A stretch of DNA of 64,000 nucleotides, taken from contig CAVVXS010000007.1 in the NCBI GenBank assembly GCA_963752225.1, positions 248,001 to 312,000 of the forward strand. Reading direction: 5' to 3'. The notes below the pieces were generated by a model. It ran no database searches and was not told where the DNA came from. It was given only the letters and a program-made list of their open reading frames with translations. The position numbers were made by a program, and so were the translations under genes. How positions within the stretch are numbered: the first letter of the stretch is position 1; the number at the start of each line of letters is the position of its first letter. Shown one piece after another: positions 17,302 to 26,226 of the stretch. The stretch comes from JBBROS01 sp963752225 (GTDB lineage: Bacteria; Pseudomonadota; Alphaproteobacteria; Acetobacterales; Acetobacteraceae).

Positions 17302-17410
17302 TATGATCGTTGGCGAAGCGGGTGGCCGTGGCTCTTGATACCCACGATCCGCTTCCGCTCCCGAAGCGGTCTAACGGAGGCCCGCCTGCGCGATCAGGCG
17401 GGCCTTTTCC
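17302..17410 (+). ncRNA. Candidate small RNA with its own promoter box and terminator
   Basis: TATGAT at 17302-17307 is a good -10 box (the -35 is poor). Behind it lies a stretch of about 95 bases without a protein frame that can fold into stacked hairpins and ends in a strong intrinsic terminator (17378-17408). CCGCTTC (17349-17355) pairs perfectly with GAAGCGG at 17363-17369. It can also pair with an identical GAAGCGG at 17315-17321, where the pairing is lengthened by GTGG/CCAC. The two structures exclude each other. No gene follows on the plus strand before the terminator, so this is not a leader. I do not recognise it as a named RNA family. Confidence 0.45.
17378..17408 (+). terminator. 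Intrinsic terminator
   Basis: AGGCCCGCCTG (17378-17388), a 6-base loop, CAGGCGGGCCT (17395-17405): a perfect 11-bp stem running into TTTT (17405-17408) on the plus strand. The minus strand has no T-run. It ends the candidate small RNA. Confidence 0.8.
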
Positions 17411-17461
17411 GGCGGCACATCGCGGCTCCACGCCGTGCCGATCCGGCATGCGGCGGCGAAC

Positions 17462-17962
17462 TCACGGCTGTCTCGGCTCCGGTTGGACGAGGTCGGCGAA
17501 GCGGCCCTGGCGATCCTTGCGCTTGCTCCGGTCGTCGCGCGTTCGAGGCGGCTCGGCCGCGGCCTGCAGGGCGTGCGTTTCCGCCTGCTGCGCCACCGCG
17601 CCCGCAGCCGTCGCGACGACCAGGGCAATGGCGGCCCGCACCGGAACGGACAGGCCGCGATAATGCTTCAGCAGCGCTTCCTCGTCCGGCGCGAGCAGGC
17701 CCAACTCGCCTTGCGGCTCGAGCAGCAGTTCGGCCGGAACCAGGTCGCCGGGCTCCAGGCCGAGCAAGTATTCCTCGTCGGTGTCGAGGGCGGCGCAGAG
17801 GCCTCGGAGAAAGCGGCCGCCGGGAATGAATCCGATGCCTTGCCGCAAGCGCTCCGTGGTTCCTGACGGCAGGCCCACTTGCACGTCCACCTGCTCTGGC
17901 CGCAAGCCCAGGGCGTCCATGCGCCGCTCGATTCGGCCTGCAATGTCCGGGCTGGCGTCCAT
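17462..17962 (-). CDS. HTH (Xre-like) domain protein of unknown role
   Basis: 166 residues from ATG 17962, preceded by GGGGAG. Residues 1-70 look like a Cro/CI-type helix-turn-helix: IAGRIERRMDALGLRPEQV, then VGLPSGTTERLRQGIGFIP and the typical LCAALDTDEEYLLGLEPG. Residues 80-115 hold an acidic stretch and then YRGLSVPVRAAIALVVAT, often seen behind such domains. The tail is basic and disordered. It is probably a small transcription factor; target genes are unknown. It does not sit in a phage-like setting. Confidence 0.7.
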   Translation of the reverse strand: MDASPDIAGRIERRMDALGLRPEQVDVQVGLPSGTTERLRQGIGFIPGGRFLRGLCAALDTDEEYLLGLEPGDLVPAELLLEPQGELGLLAPDEEALLKHYRGLSVPVRAAIALVVATAAGAVAQQAETHALQAAAEPPRTRDDRSKRKDRQGRFADLVQPEPRQP

Positions 17963-18027
17963 CTAGCGTCTCCCCATCGTCTCGAAAGCGGCAAGCAGCC
18001 GGCTGACCCGTTGTCCGTTTACTCCGG

Positions 18028-18165
18028 TCACAAGGCCAGCTCTCAGGTCTGGCCGACAAGGTCGTGGCCGAAGCTGTGATGCCGCTCCTTGCCGATGAGG
18101 CGGAACCCGGCCGCCTCGGAGATGCGCCGGCCCGGCACCAGGATGTCGTTGGTCCAAAGCGTCAG
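18028..18165 (-). pseudogene. C-terminal relic of a GNAT acetyltransferase
   Basis: Just behind, and overlapping the end of, the LysR gene, the minus strand reads LTLWTNDILVPGRRISEAAG, FRLIGKERHHSFGHDLVGQT, stop, ELAL, stop. That is the characteristic C-terminus of the MarR/GNAT fusion acetyltransferases (normal ending DLVGQTWEL.L), with the Trp codon turned into TGA at 18043-18045. Nothing of the preceding 250 or so residues remains; the LysR gene begins there. It is a clear gene relic, probably left by a deletion or insertion that brought in the LysR/pirin pair. Confidence 0.75.
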
Positions 18166-19079
18166 CCGACGTCCCACGGCGCGTTCGCCAGCTCGCGGGC
18201 GAGGTAGTCGATCAGCACCTGGACCCGAAGCGGACGGAGCGGGCTCGGGGGGGTGAGGAGGTGGATGCCGAGCGGGGCGACCTGCCACTCGGGCATGACG
18301 ATCACGAGCGTGCCTTCGCGCAGTTCGCGCCACACGAGGAACTCCGGCTGCACGGCAAGCCCCTGGCCGGCGATCAGCGCCGGGTTGAGCAGGTCGGCAT
18401 TGTCGGTCCAGATACGGACCGATGGCTCGACGGCCTCGTCGCCGAACGCCGGATGGGAGAACCGCCACACGCCCCGTGACACGCCGCCGGTGTAAGCCAT
18501 CGCGGGATACCGGGTCAGCTCGGCCGGGTGGGTCGGCATGCCGTGTGTGGCGACATAGCCGGGCGCGCCAACCAGAAGCAGCCGCACCGTGCAGAGCCGG
18601 CGGGACAGCAGGGACGAGTTCCCGAGGGTGGCAATGCGCAGGGCCAGGTCGAAGCCTTCTGCCACCAGGTCGACCTTGCGGTCGCTCAGCGCAATGTCGA
18701 CGCTGATCTCCGGATAGGCTTGCAGGAACCCCGGCAGCATCGGGCCGAGATAGGCGACGCCGAACGACAGCGGCGCGCTGAGCCTGACCCGGCCGCGGGG
18801 CAGGGTGGACTGCTCGGCCGCTTCCTCCTCGACCGCCTCGCCTTCGCTCAGAATACGCGTTGCACGCACGAGCGCCGCGCGCCCGGCGTCGGTCAGCGAC
18901 AAGCGGCGCGACGTCCGCGCCAACAGCGAGAAGCCGAGGCGCGCTTCGAGGCGCCCGATCGCCTTGGACACGGTCGGGTTCGACAGGCCCAACTCGCTTG
19001 CGGCGCGCGAGAAGGAGCCGAACTCCGCCACCCTGGCGAAGATTGCCCACGCTTCGAGGTCAGGGAGTCGTCTTGGCAT
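18162..19079 (-). CDS. LysR-family transcriptional regulator
   Basis: 305 residues. The N-terminal winged helix reads LEAWAIFARVAEFGSFSRAA, SELGLSNPTVSKAIGRLEAR, LGFSLLARTSRRLSLTDAG. The C-terminal effector domain is of the usual two-lobed type. It belongs to the CrgA-like LysR group. It is divergent from the pirin gene with 102 bases between the starts, the classic arrangement for a LysR controlling its neighbour. An inverted repeat in the gap is a candidate operator. Inducer unknown. Confidence 0.92.
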   Translation of the reverse strand: MPRRLPDLEAWAIFARVAEFGSFSRAASELGLSNPTVSKAIGRLEARLGFSLLARTSRRLSLTDAGRAALVRATRILSEGEAVEEEAAEQSTLPRGRVRLSAPLSFGVAYLGPMLPGFLQAYPEISVDIALSDRKVDLVAEGFDLALRIATLGNSSLLSRRLCTVRLLLVGAPGYVATHGMPTHPAELTRYPAMAYTGGVSRGVWRFSHPAFGDEAVEPSVRIWTDNADLLNPALIAGQGLAVQPEFLVWRELREGTLVIVMPEWQVAPLGIHLLTPPSPLRPLRVQVLIDYLARELANAPWDVG

Positions 19080-19084
19080 TTATG

Positions 19085-19108
19085 GAAACGGTAAGATGCC
19101 AACGTTTC
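19085..19108. promoter_or_regulatory. Candidate LysR operator between lysR and pirin genes
   Basis: GAAACG (19085-19090) and CGTTTC (19103-19108) are a perfect inverted repeat with a 12-base spacer, placed 6 bases before the LysR start and 74 before the pirin start. Size and place suit a LysR dimer site that also represses its own gene. Confidence 0.5.
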
Positions 19109-19181
19109 TATTCCGTCAAGCCCGATGGGATCGCATCTTGCGGTTCGAGGAGCACCACGCTCCCATGGGAGACCGAAAAAC

Positions 19182-19880
19182 ATGATCGACCGCCGCCCCT
19201 TCAGCGAACTCGGTGGAGCCAACCACGGCTGGCTCGACGCGAAGCACCATTTCTCGTTTGCCGGCTACCGCGATCCGACCCGGATGGGCTGGGGCGCGAT
19301 CCGCGTCTGGAACGACGACACGATCGCCGCCGGCACCGGCTTTCCGCCGCATCCGCATAGCGACATGGAGATCGTCACCTACGTCCGTGAGGGTGCGATC
19401 ACGCACGAGGATAGCCTCGGCAACCGTGGCCGGACTGAAGCCGGCGACGTGCAGGTGATGAGCGCAGGCTCGGGCGTCCGCCATTCCGAATACAACCGCG
19501 AACCCGGCACCACCCGCATCTTCCAGATCTGGATCGAGCCCAAGACGCGGGGTGAAACGCCATCCTGGGGCGCCAAGCCGTTTCCCAAGGGCGAGCGCTC
19601 GGGCCGGTTCGTGACCTTGGCCAGCGGCATCCCCGGCGACGCCGACGCCCTGCCGATCCGCACCGACGCCCGCATCGTCGGCGCGACGCTCAAGGCGGGC
19701 GAGACCGCCGAGTATCCGCTGGGCGCCGACCGCCATGGCTACATGGTGCCAGCGGCCGGCACGGTCGAGGTCAACGGCACCCGCTTGGAGGCCCGCGACG
19801 GGGCGGCGATCAGCGATGAAGCGGTGCTGCGCGTCACCGCGATCGAAGATGCCGAGATCGTCCTCGTCGACGCTGCCTGA
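19182..19880 (+). CDS. Pirin family protein (bicupin)
   Basis: 232 residues from ATG 19182, preceded by GGGAGA. The sequence is pirin throughout: FSFAGYRDPTRMGWGAIRVWNDD, then the metal-binding cupin motif GFPPHPHSDMEIVTYVREG, with His residues of the HxH and the Glu in place, and GDVQVMSAGSGVRHSEYN supplying the last His. A second cupin follows in the C-terminal half. Bacterial pirins bind iron, and some (YhhW-like) oxidise quercetin or modulate other proteins. It is probably controlled by the divergent LysR regulator. It is 232 residues long, as YhhW. Confidence 0.92.
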   Translation: MIDRRPFSELGGANHGWLDAKHHFSFAGYRDPTRMGWGAIRVWNDDTIAAGTGFPPHPHSDMEIVTYVREGAITHEDSLGNRGRTEAGDVQVMSAGSGVRHSEYNREPGTTRIFQIWIEPKTRGETPSWGAKPFPKGERSGRFVTLASGIPGDADALPIRTDARIVGATLKAGETAEYPLGADRHGYMVPAAGTVEVNGTRLEARDGAAISDEAVLRVTAIEDAEIVLVDAA

Positions 19881-19992
19881 CGGCCCCGCCTGCTGACAGC
19901 GTGCCGGATTTGTCGCCGGCACGCGACGCGCGGGGTGGTTGCCTGCCCCGCGCGTTTGCCTGACACAGGCCTTGCAAGCAAAGGAGGCGTCG

Positions 19993-20583
19993 GTGGGCGA
20001 CCGGATCTTGGTGTTCTACGGCTCGTATCGTTCGGACCGGCAGGGGATCCGATTGGCCGACTGGCTCGTCCACGCCTTCGCCGAGCGGGGCGCCGACGCC
20101 GAGCTGATCGACGCCAAGGCGGTCGGTCTGCCGATGCTCGACCGTATGTACAAGGAATACCCGAAGGGGGAGGCGCCGCCGGCGTTGGAAGCCCTGGCGG
20201 GGAAGATCAGGTCGGCCGGCGCCTTCGTGTTCGTGACCGGCGAGTACAATTGGAGCGTCCAGCCCGGCCTGAAGAACCTGACCGACCACTTCCTCGAGGA
20301 ATGGTATTGGCGGCCCGCCGCCGTCGTCAGCTATTCGGCCGGCCGTCTCGCCGGGGTGCGCGCGGGCCTCGCCTGGCACGGCATCCTGTCCGAGATGGGC
20401 ATGGTCGTCGTCTCGAGCACGCTGGCCGTGGGCGGCATCGGCCAGGCATTCGATGCGGCCGGCGCGCCGGCCGGCGACGGCGGCTCCGCGCTCGTGCGTG
20501 CCTTTCCGCGGTTCGCCGACGACCTGGCCTGGTGGACGGAAGCGGCGCGCGCCCAGCGTGAGCGGGCGGCACCGCCATACTGA
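19993..20583 (+). CDS. NADPH-dependent FMN reductase-like flavoprotein
   Basis: 196 residues from GTG 19993; AAGGAGG six bases before it decides the start. ILVFYGSYRSDRQGIRLADW is the flavin-binding loop of the FMN_red family, and FVFVTGEYNWSVQPGLKNLTDHF is its second conserved block (GEYN for binding the flavin ring). Relatives reduce FMN, azo dyes, quinones or chromate with NADPH in the cytosol. The gene follows pirin by about 110 bases and may share its transcript. The exact electron acceptor cannot be told. Confidence 0.88.
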   Translation: MGDRILVFYGSYRSDRQGIRLADWLVHAFAERGADAELIDAKAVGLPMLDRMYKEYPKGEAPPALEALAGKIRSAGAFVFVTGEYNWSVQPGLKNLTDHFLEEWYWRPAAVVSYSAGRLAGVRAGLAWHGILSEMGMVVVSSTLAVGGIGQAFDAAGAPAGDGGSALVRAFPRFADDLAWWTEAARAQRERAAPPY

Positions 20584-20602
20584 CCCCGCGTCCGGCCGGC
20601 AG

Positions 20603-23456
20603 TCAGGCCGCGGCGGACGTCCGTCGCGGCGTCGTCGGGATGGCGTCGTCCGGCGGCTGCAGCGCCGCCAGCAACGCATGGCGCAGGGCGGCGAGCTTGC
20701 GCTCGTTCTCGATCTTCAGGCCGAACACGTCCTTGACGTAGAACACGTCGACCGCGCGGACGCCGTAGGTGGTCACGTGCGCGGACGCGATCTGCAGGCC
20801 CTGCTCGCTGATAGCTGCGGTGACGTCGTGCAGCAGGCCAGGGCGGTCGCGCCCGTTCACCTCGAGCACCGTGTGGGTGTTGCTGGCGCGGTTGTCGATC
20901 ACCACCCGCGGCGGCACGTGGATCGCCCGCATGCGGCGGCCCATCAACGCGGACGACGCCCGACGGATCTCGCCTTCGAGACCCAGCCGGCCCGACAGCG
21001 CCTGGTCGACCAGCACGTGCAACCGGGCGAGCCGGTGCGGCGCGTCGAAGGCGCCGCCGGCCGCGTCCTGAATCCAGAACGTGTCGAGCGCACTGCCATT
21101 CGTGAGCGTGTGGATGCGGGCGTCAACGATGGACGCGCCAGCCACCGCCAGCGCGCCGGCGATGCGGCTGAACAGCCCGGCGTGGTCGGCGGTGTAGACC
21201 GTGACCTCGGTCACGGCGCGCGCCGGCAGCGGCTGGGTGTCGACCGTCAGCGGCGCGCCGCGTGCCTCGGCATCGCGCACAAGGCGGGCGTGGCGGGCGT
21301 GGGTGTCGGGATCGAAGCTCAGCCAGTAGGCGGGGTAGCCGAGGCCGAGGAAGAACTCGCGGTCATGCGCCGGCCAGTCGGACAGCAGCGCCGACGCCGC
21401 GTCCTTGGCACGGGCGACCCGCACGTCGCGCTCGGTGGTTGCGAGGCCGCCCGCCAGGACGTCGGCAACCCGCGAGTACAACTCCCGCAGAAGCGTCGCC
21501 TTCCACCCGTTCCACACCTTCGAGTTGACCGCCCGCATGTCGGCGACTGTCAGCACCAGCAGCAGCTTCAAGCGTTCCGGCGACTGGATGGTGTCGGCGA
21601 GGTCCATGATGGTCTTGGGGTCGTCGATGTCGCGCTTGAACGCGGTCTGGCTCAGCAGCAGGTGGTGCAGCACCAGCCAACTGACGGTCTCGGTTTCTTC
21701 CGCCGACAGGCCGATGGTGGGCCCGATCTGCAACGCCAACTCGGCGCCGAGCTCCGAGTGGTCGCCGCCGCGGCCCTTGGCGATGTCGTGCAGCAGCGTC
21801 GCGGTATAGAGGGCGCGGCGTGATTGCAGGTCCTCGACCAGGCTCGTGGCGATCGGCGCCACTTCGGTGAGGTCGCGGCGCTCGAGCGCGTTGAGCACGC
21901 GCAGCGCCTCGATGGTGTGCTCGTCGACGGTGAACACGTGGTAGGTGTCGAACTGCATCTGGCCGACGATGCGGGCCCAGTCGGGGATGTAGCGGCCGAG
22001 GAACCCGGTCTCATTCATCACCGCCAGCCAGCGCGCGCCCTCGGCCTGGCCACGCTCGAGGAAGCCGTGGTCGAAGGTGCCGTTCGGACCCGGCGGCGGC
22101 CCGCACAGCAGGTCCTGGAACACGGCAGCCGCGGCCGGATCGCTGCGGAGCGTGATCGCTTGGCGCTCGTTGCGGATCAGCGCCCGGATGGTCAAAGGGT
22201 GCAGCTCCAGGTCGCGGTCGCGCGCCACCTGCAGGATGCGCAGCATCAGGATCGAACTCGGTTTCGAAGTCGTGGCCGGGCGCGCAGACCAGCTTGCCGT
22301 CGGCGAGCACGAAGCCCTCGGCGCGCAAGGCGGGATCGGTGCTGAGCTCCAGCGCCGGCGGCCCGAGCGCCGCACGCACGACGGCCGGCTCCAATACCGC
22401 CGTGATCCGGGTGATCTCGCGCGCAGTCAGGAAGTAATGGCGCATGAAGCGCTCGACGCCGTCCTGACGGCCATGCCGCGTGTAGCCCATGCGGGCGCCG
22501 ACCACCGGCTGCATGTCGAACGTCAGCCGGTCCTCGGCACGCCCGGCGACGTAATGCAGGTGGAAGCGGACGGTCCATAGGAAGTCCCAGGAGCGGCGGG
22601 CGTGCTTGGCCTCGATTGCGGTCAGGATGCCGCCGCCGGGACTGTCAGGGCCAACCAACTCGCCCATGACCTGCACCCCGAACACGTAGCGGGTCATCCA
22701 GTACAGCGTCTGCAGGTCGCGCAGGCCGCCGCGGCCTTCCTTGATGTTGGGCTCGACCAGGAACGGGCTCTCGCCATAGCGATGGTGGCGGGCGTCACGC
22801 TCTTCCTGCTTGGCGGCGATGAAGGCGCCGATGCCGCCCCCCTGGCAGAAGGCGAGGAAGGCGGTGGTGAAGTCGTCGAACAGGGCCTGATCGCCGGACA
22901 GCCGGCGCGCGTCGATCATGCTGGTGCGGACTGTGAGGTCGCGGTCGGCCTGGGCGATGCACTCGGCAACCGAACGGGTGGCGTGGCCGACCTTCAGGCC
23001 GAGGTCCCAAAGCAAGTACAGCATGTATTCGACGGTCGCGAGCGTCCCGGGGGAAGGGGCGTCGCGGGTGATGAACAGCAGGTCGATGTCGCTGAACGGC
23101 GCCAGGACGCCGCGCCCATATCCGCCGGTCGCGGCGACGGCCATGGGCTCGGGCGGGCCGAACTGGCCGGTGGCGGCGGTCTGGGCCCGGGCGAAGTCGT
23201 GCAGGGCGGCAATGACGCCGTCGATCAGCCGGCCCAACAGGCGGCCCGATTGCAACCCGGTCCAGGTGCCGGCCTCGAAGCCGTCCTGCACGTGCTGCTG
23301 GGCGCGGGCGAGATGGCGGCGAAACGAGGTGAGGGCGGCGTCGCGCGACACCGGCTTGCCGGCGTCGTCGCCAGGTGGGCGCAACGCCTCGATCGCCGAA
23401 GCGAGCAACTGGGTCGCGTCCTCGGGACGCTCGGGCCAGGGGATAGGGTTAAGCAT
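20603..23456 (-). pseudogene. glnD: PII uridylyltransferase GlnD, frame broken near 22250
   Basis: The gene starts at ATG 23456, six bases behind mutS. The first frame has the nucleotidyltransferase motif GGYGRGVLAPFSDIDLLF and continues to CAPGHDFETEF at about 22250. There homology jumps by one base into the second frame, ILMLRILQVARDRDLELHPL, which runs to 20603. The second part has the HD phosphohydrolase motif LLHDIAKGRGGDHSE and two C-terminal ACT domains (TVYTADHAGLFSRIAGAL and EVNGRDRPGLLHDVTAA). Joined, all domains of the roughly 930-residue enzyme are present. GlnD adds and removes UMP on PII proteins as the glutamine sensor of nitrogen control. One-base indel in a perfect gene: assembly error is quite possible. 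Confidence 0.88.
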
Positions 23457-23462
23457 CGTCGT

Positions 23463-26090
23463 TCAGCTTACCGGCGTACGTTCCTTGGATACAGCCCACA
23501 GAGATTTGAGCTGATACACGGTTTCCAAGGCGTCGCGTGGCGACAATTGATCCGGCTGCAGCGCTTCTAGCGCAGCGTGCAGCGGGTCTGGCGCCGGGTC
23601 GGGTTCGGCCGGCTGCTCGAGGGCGGCGAACAGCGGCAACTCGGCCGGAGTGCCGTGCCCCTGCTTCTCCAAAGCCGCCAGCAGCGTCGCCGCACGGCGG
23701 ACCGTCGCCGCCGGCACGCCGGCCAGCCCGGCGACGTGCACGCCCCAGCTGCGGCCCGCGGCACCTTCGGCGACTTCGTGCAGGAACACGACGCTGCCGC
23801 GCCATTCCTTGACCCGCATGGTGTGCGGGCAGATGCGCGGCATTTGCGCCGCCAGCCGCGCCAGCTCGTGGAAGTGGGTGGCGAAGATCGTACGGCAGCG
23901 AACGGCCCCGTGCAGCGCTTCCAGCACCGCCCAGGCAATGGCCAAGCCGTCCAGCGTGGACGTGCCGCGGCCGATCTCGTCCACCACCACCAGGCTGCGC
24001 GGCCCGGCGCCGTTCAGGATGGCGGCGGTCTCGGTCATTTCGACCATGAACGTGCTGCGGCCGCGGGCGAGGTCGTCGGCGGCGCCGACCCGGCTGAACA
24101 GGCGGTCGACGATGCCGATCCGCGCCGCATTGGCCGGTACCGGCAGCCCAGCCTGGGCGAGAATAGCGATCAGCGCGTTCTGCCGCAGGTAGGTGCTCTT
24201 GCCCGCCATGTTGGGGCCCGTCAGCAGCAGCACCCGGCGCGCGGGGGACAGGTCGGTGTGGTTGGGCACGAAGGCGACCGACTTGGGCAGCGCCGCCTCC
24301 ACCACCGGGTGCCGCCCGGCCTCGATGCAGAACGCGTCGTCGTCGGCGACCAGCGGGCGGCACCAGCGGCCGCCTTCGGCCAGGCGCGCCGCGGATTGCA
24401 GCACGTCCAGCCGGGCCAACGCCGCCGCGCAGTCATGCAGCGCGCCCGCCTGCGCCAGCACCTCGCTCAGCAAGTGCCCGAAGACCAGGCGTTCGCGGGC
24501 GGTGGCGGCGTCCGCCGCCTCGGTGATGCGGCGGTCGAGCGCCGCCAGCTCCGCGTTGCTGAACCGGGCGCCGTTGGTCATCGATTGGCGCATGGTGAGA
24601 TCGGGGTGGGCGCGCAGCTTGTCGACCGCGGCTGCCGGCGCCTCGATCACGTAGCCGAGCTGCGCGTGATGGCGGATCTTGAGCGCCGCCACGCCGTAGC
24701 GCTGCGCGTATTCGAGGGTGAGGCCGGCCACAACCTTGCGGCTGTCGTCGCGCAGCGCCCGATGGGCGTCGAGCTGACCATCGTAGCCCGTCGCGATCAC
24801 GCCGCCATCGTCGAGCCGCGCCGGCAAGGGATCGGCCAGCGCCTCGCCCAGCAGGTGGGCCAAGGCCGGGTCGACGCCGTCGAGCGCCGGGGCGAACGGG
24901 CCGCCGTCGAGCGCCGCGTCGACGGCGGCGGCGGTGCGCAGCGCGGTGAGCACGGCGCCGATGTCCCGCGGGGCGGCGCGCCCGAGCGCCAGCCGGCCCA
25001 GGGCGCGCGGCAGGTCCGGCAAGCCGCGCAACGCCTCGCGCAGGCGGGCGAGCGGCGCCGGCTGGAGCAGCAGCCAACTCCAGCCGTCCTGGCGCGCGGC
25101 GATCCGGCGCGGGTCGAGCAGCGGCCCGGACAGCCACGTCGCGAGCAGCCTGGCGCCGGGCGCGGTCAGCGTACGCGACGTCGCCGACAGCAGCGTGTGG
25201 GCGGCGTCGCCGTCGCGCGAGCGAATGATGTCGAGGCTGGCCCGGGTGGCGGCGTCGAGCAGCATCTGCCCGGCGAGGCCCGCGGGCTCGGGGCGCGACA
25301 GGCGCGGCAGCTGCCCGGCGGCGGTGACGCGCACGTAGTCCAGCGCCATGGCCGCGGCCACCGCCTCGTGGTCGGAGAAGCTGCCGAAGGCGTCGAGGCT
25401 CGCGACCGCATAGGCCTCGGCGACCCGGCGGCGGGCGTCGTCCGGCTTGGGCTGCAGCGTGTCGGGGCCGCGGCGGTCGGACCAGTCGCCGAGCGGGACC
25501 GACGCTTGCGCCAGGATCTCGGCCGGTTCCAGCCGGCCGAGCAGCGCCGGCAGGTCGGATGCGGCGACGGCCGCGGTCTCGAACAGGCCAGTCGAGATGT
25601 CGAGCCAGGCCGCGCCGAGCCCGGCGCCGGCGCCGGCCACCGCCAGCAGCAGGTTGGGGCGGTGCGGCTCGAGCAGGCTGTCCTCGGTCAGCGTCCCGGG
25701 GGTGACCAAGCGGACCACTTGGCGCTTCAGCGGCGCTTTGCCGGTGCGGGTCTTGGGGTCTTCCATCTGCTCGGCGACGGCGACGCGGAAGCCGCGGCGG
25801 ATGAGCCGGGCGAGGTAGGCCTCGGCCGCGTGCACCGGGACGCCGCACATCGGAATGGGTGTGCCCTGGTGCTCGCCGCGCCGGGTCAGCGCGATGTCGA
25901 GCGCGGCGGCGGCCGCCTCGGCGTCGGCGAAGAACAGCTCGTAGAAGTCGCCCATGCGCAGGAACAGCAGCGCGTCGGGATTGGCGTCCTTCAGTTGGAA
26001 CCACTGCGCCATGGTCGGCGTCGCGCCCTCGGCGGCGGCGGTCTTGCTGGCGGGTGATGGGGGCGCGTCGGTGACGCGGAGATCCGGCAT
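23463..26090 (-). CDS. mutS: DNA mismatch repair protein MutS
   Basis: 875 residues from ATG 26090; a longer frame upstream adds nothing MutS-like. The mismatch-reading Phe-x-Glu is in RMGDFYELFF near the N-terminus. The ATPase has Walker A TGPNMAGKSTYLRQNALIA and Walker B VVDEIGRGTSTLDGLAIAW, followed by FATHFHELARLA. MutS finds base mismatches and small loops and recruits MutL. It is directly followed by glnD in the same direction, an arrangement seen in several alphaproteobacteria. It is intact, whereas glnD behind it is frameshifted. Confidence 0.96.
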   Translation of the reverse strand: MPDLRVTDAPPSPASKTAAAEGATPTMAQWFQLKDANPDALLFLRMGDFYELFFADAEAAAAALDIALTRRGEHQGTPIPMCGVPVHAAEAYLARLIRRGFRVAVAEQMEDPKTRTGKAPLKRQVVRLVTPGTLTEDSLLEPHRPNLLLAVAGAGAGLGAAWLDISTGLFETAAVAASDLPALLGRLEPAEILAQASVPLGDWSDRRGPDTLQPKPDDARRRVAEAYAVASLDAFGSFSDHEAVAAAMALDYVRVTAAGQLPRLSRPEPAGLAGQMLLDAATRASLDIIRSRDGDAAHTLLSATSRTLTAPGARLLATWLSGPLLDPRRIAARQDGWSWLLLQPAPLARLREALRGLPDLPRALGRLALGRAAPRDIGAVLTALRTAAAVDAALDGGPFAPALDGVDPALAHLLGEALADPLPARLDDGGVIATGYDGQLDAHRALRDDSRKVVAGLTLEYAQRYGVAALKIRHHAQLGYVIEAPAAAVDKLRAHPDLTMRQSMTNGARFSNAELAALDRRITEAADAATARERLVFGHLLSEVLAQAGALHDCAAALARLDVLQSAARLAEGGRWCRPLVADDDAFCIEAGRHPVVEAALPKSVAFVPNHTDLSPARRVLLLTGPNMAGKSTYLRQNALIAILAQAGLPVPANAARIGIVDRLFSRVGAADDLARGRSTFMVEMTETAAILNGAGPRSLVVVDEIGRGTSTLDGLAIAWAVLEALHGAVRCRTIFATHFHELARLAAQMPRICPHTMRVKEWRGSVVFLHEVAEGAAGRSWGVHVAGLAGVPAATVRRAATLLAALEKQGHGTPAELPLFAALEQPAEPDPAPDPLHAALEALQPDQLSPRDALETVYQLKSLWAVSKERTPVS

Positions 26091-26226
26091 CGACGGAGTG
26101 TATCGCGGGCGCGGCCGGGCGTCATGCTGCGGCGCGGCACTTTTCCGGCCGCCCGGCATCGTGCGCGGCGATTGCGTGGCGGAGGCCAGCTTATTAGACA
26201 GGTATTTACAAAAGTGAGGATGTCCG

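Noticed and set aside
17281..17400. Possible tRNA or selenocysteine tRNA within the hairpin region
   Set aside because: No acceptor stem with matching 3' side, no CCA and no proper anticodon arm; the small RNA reading fits better.
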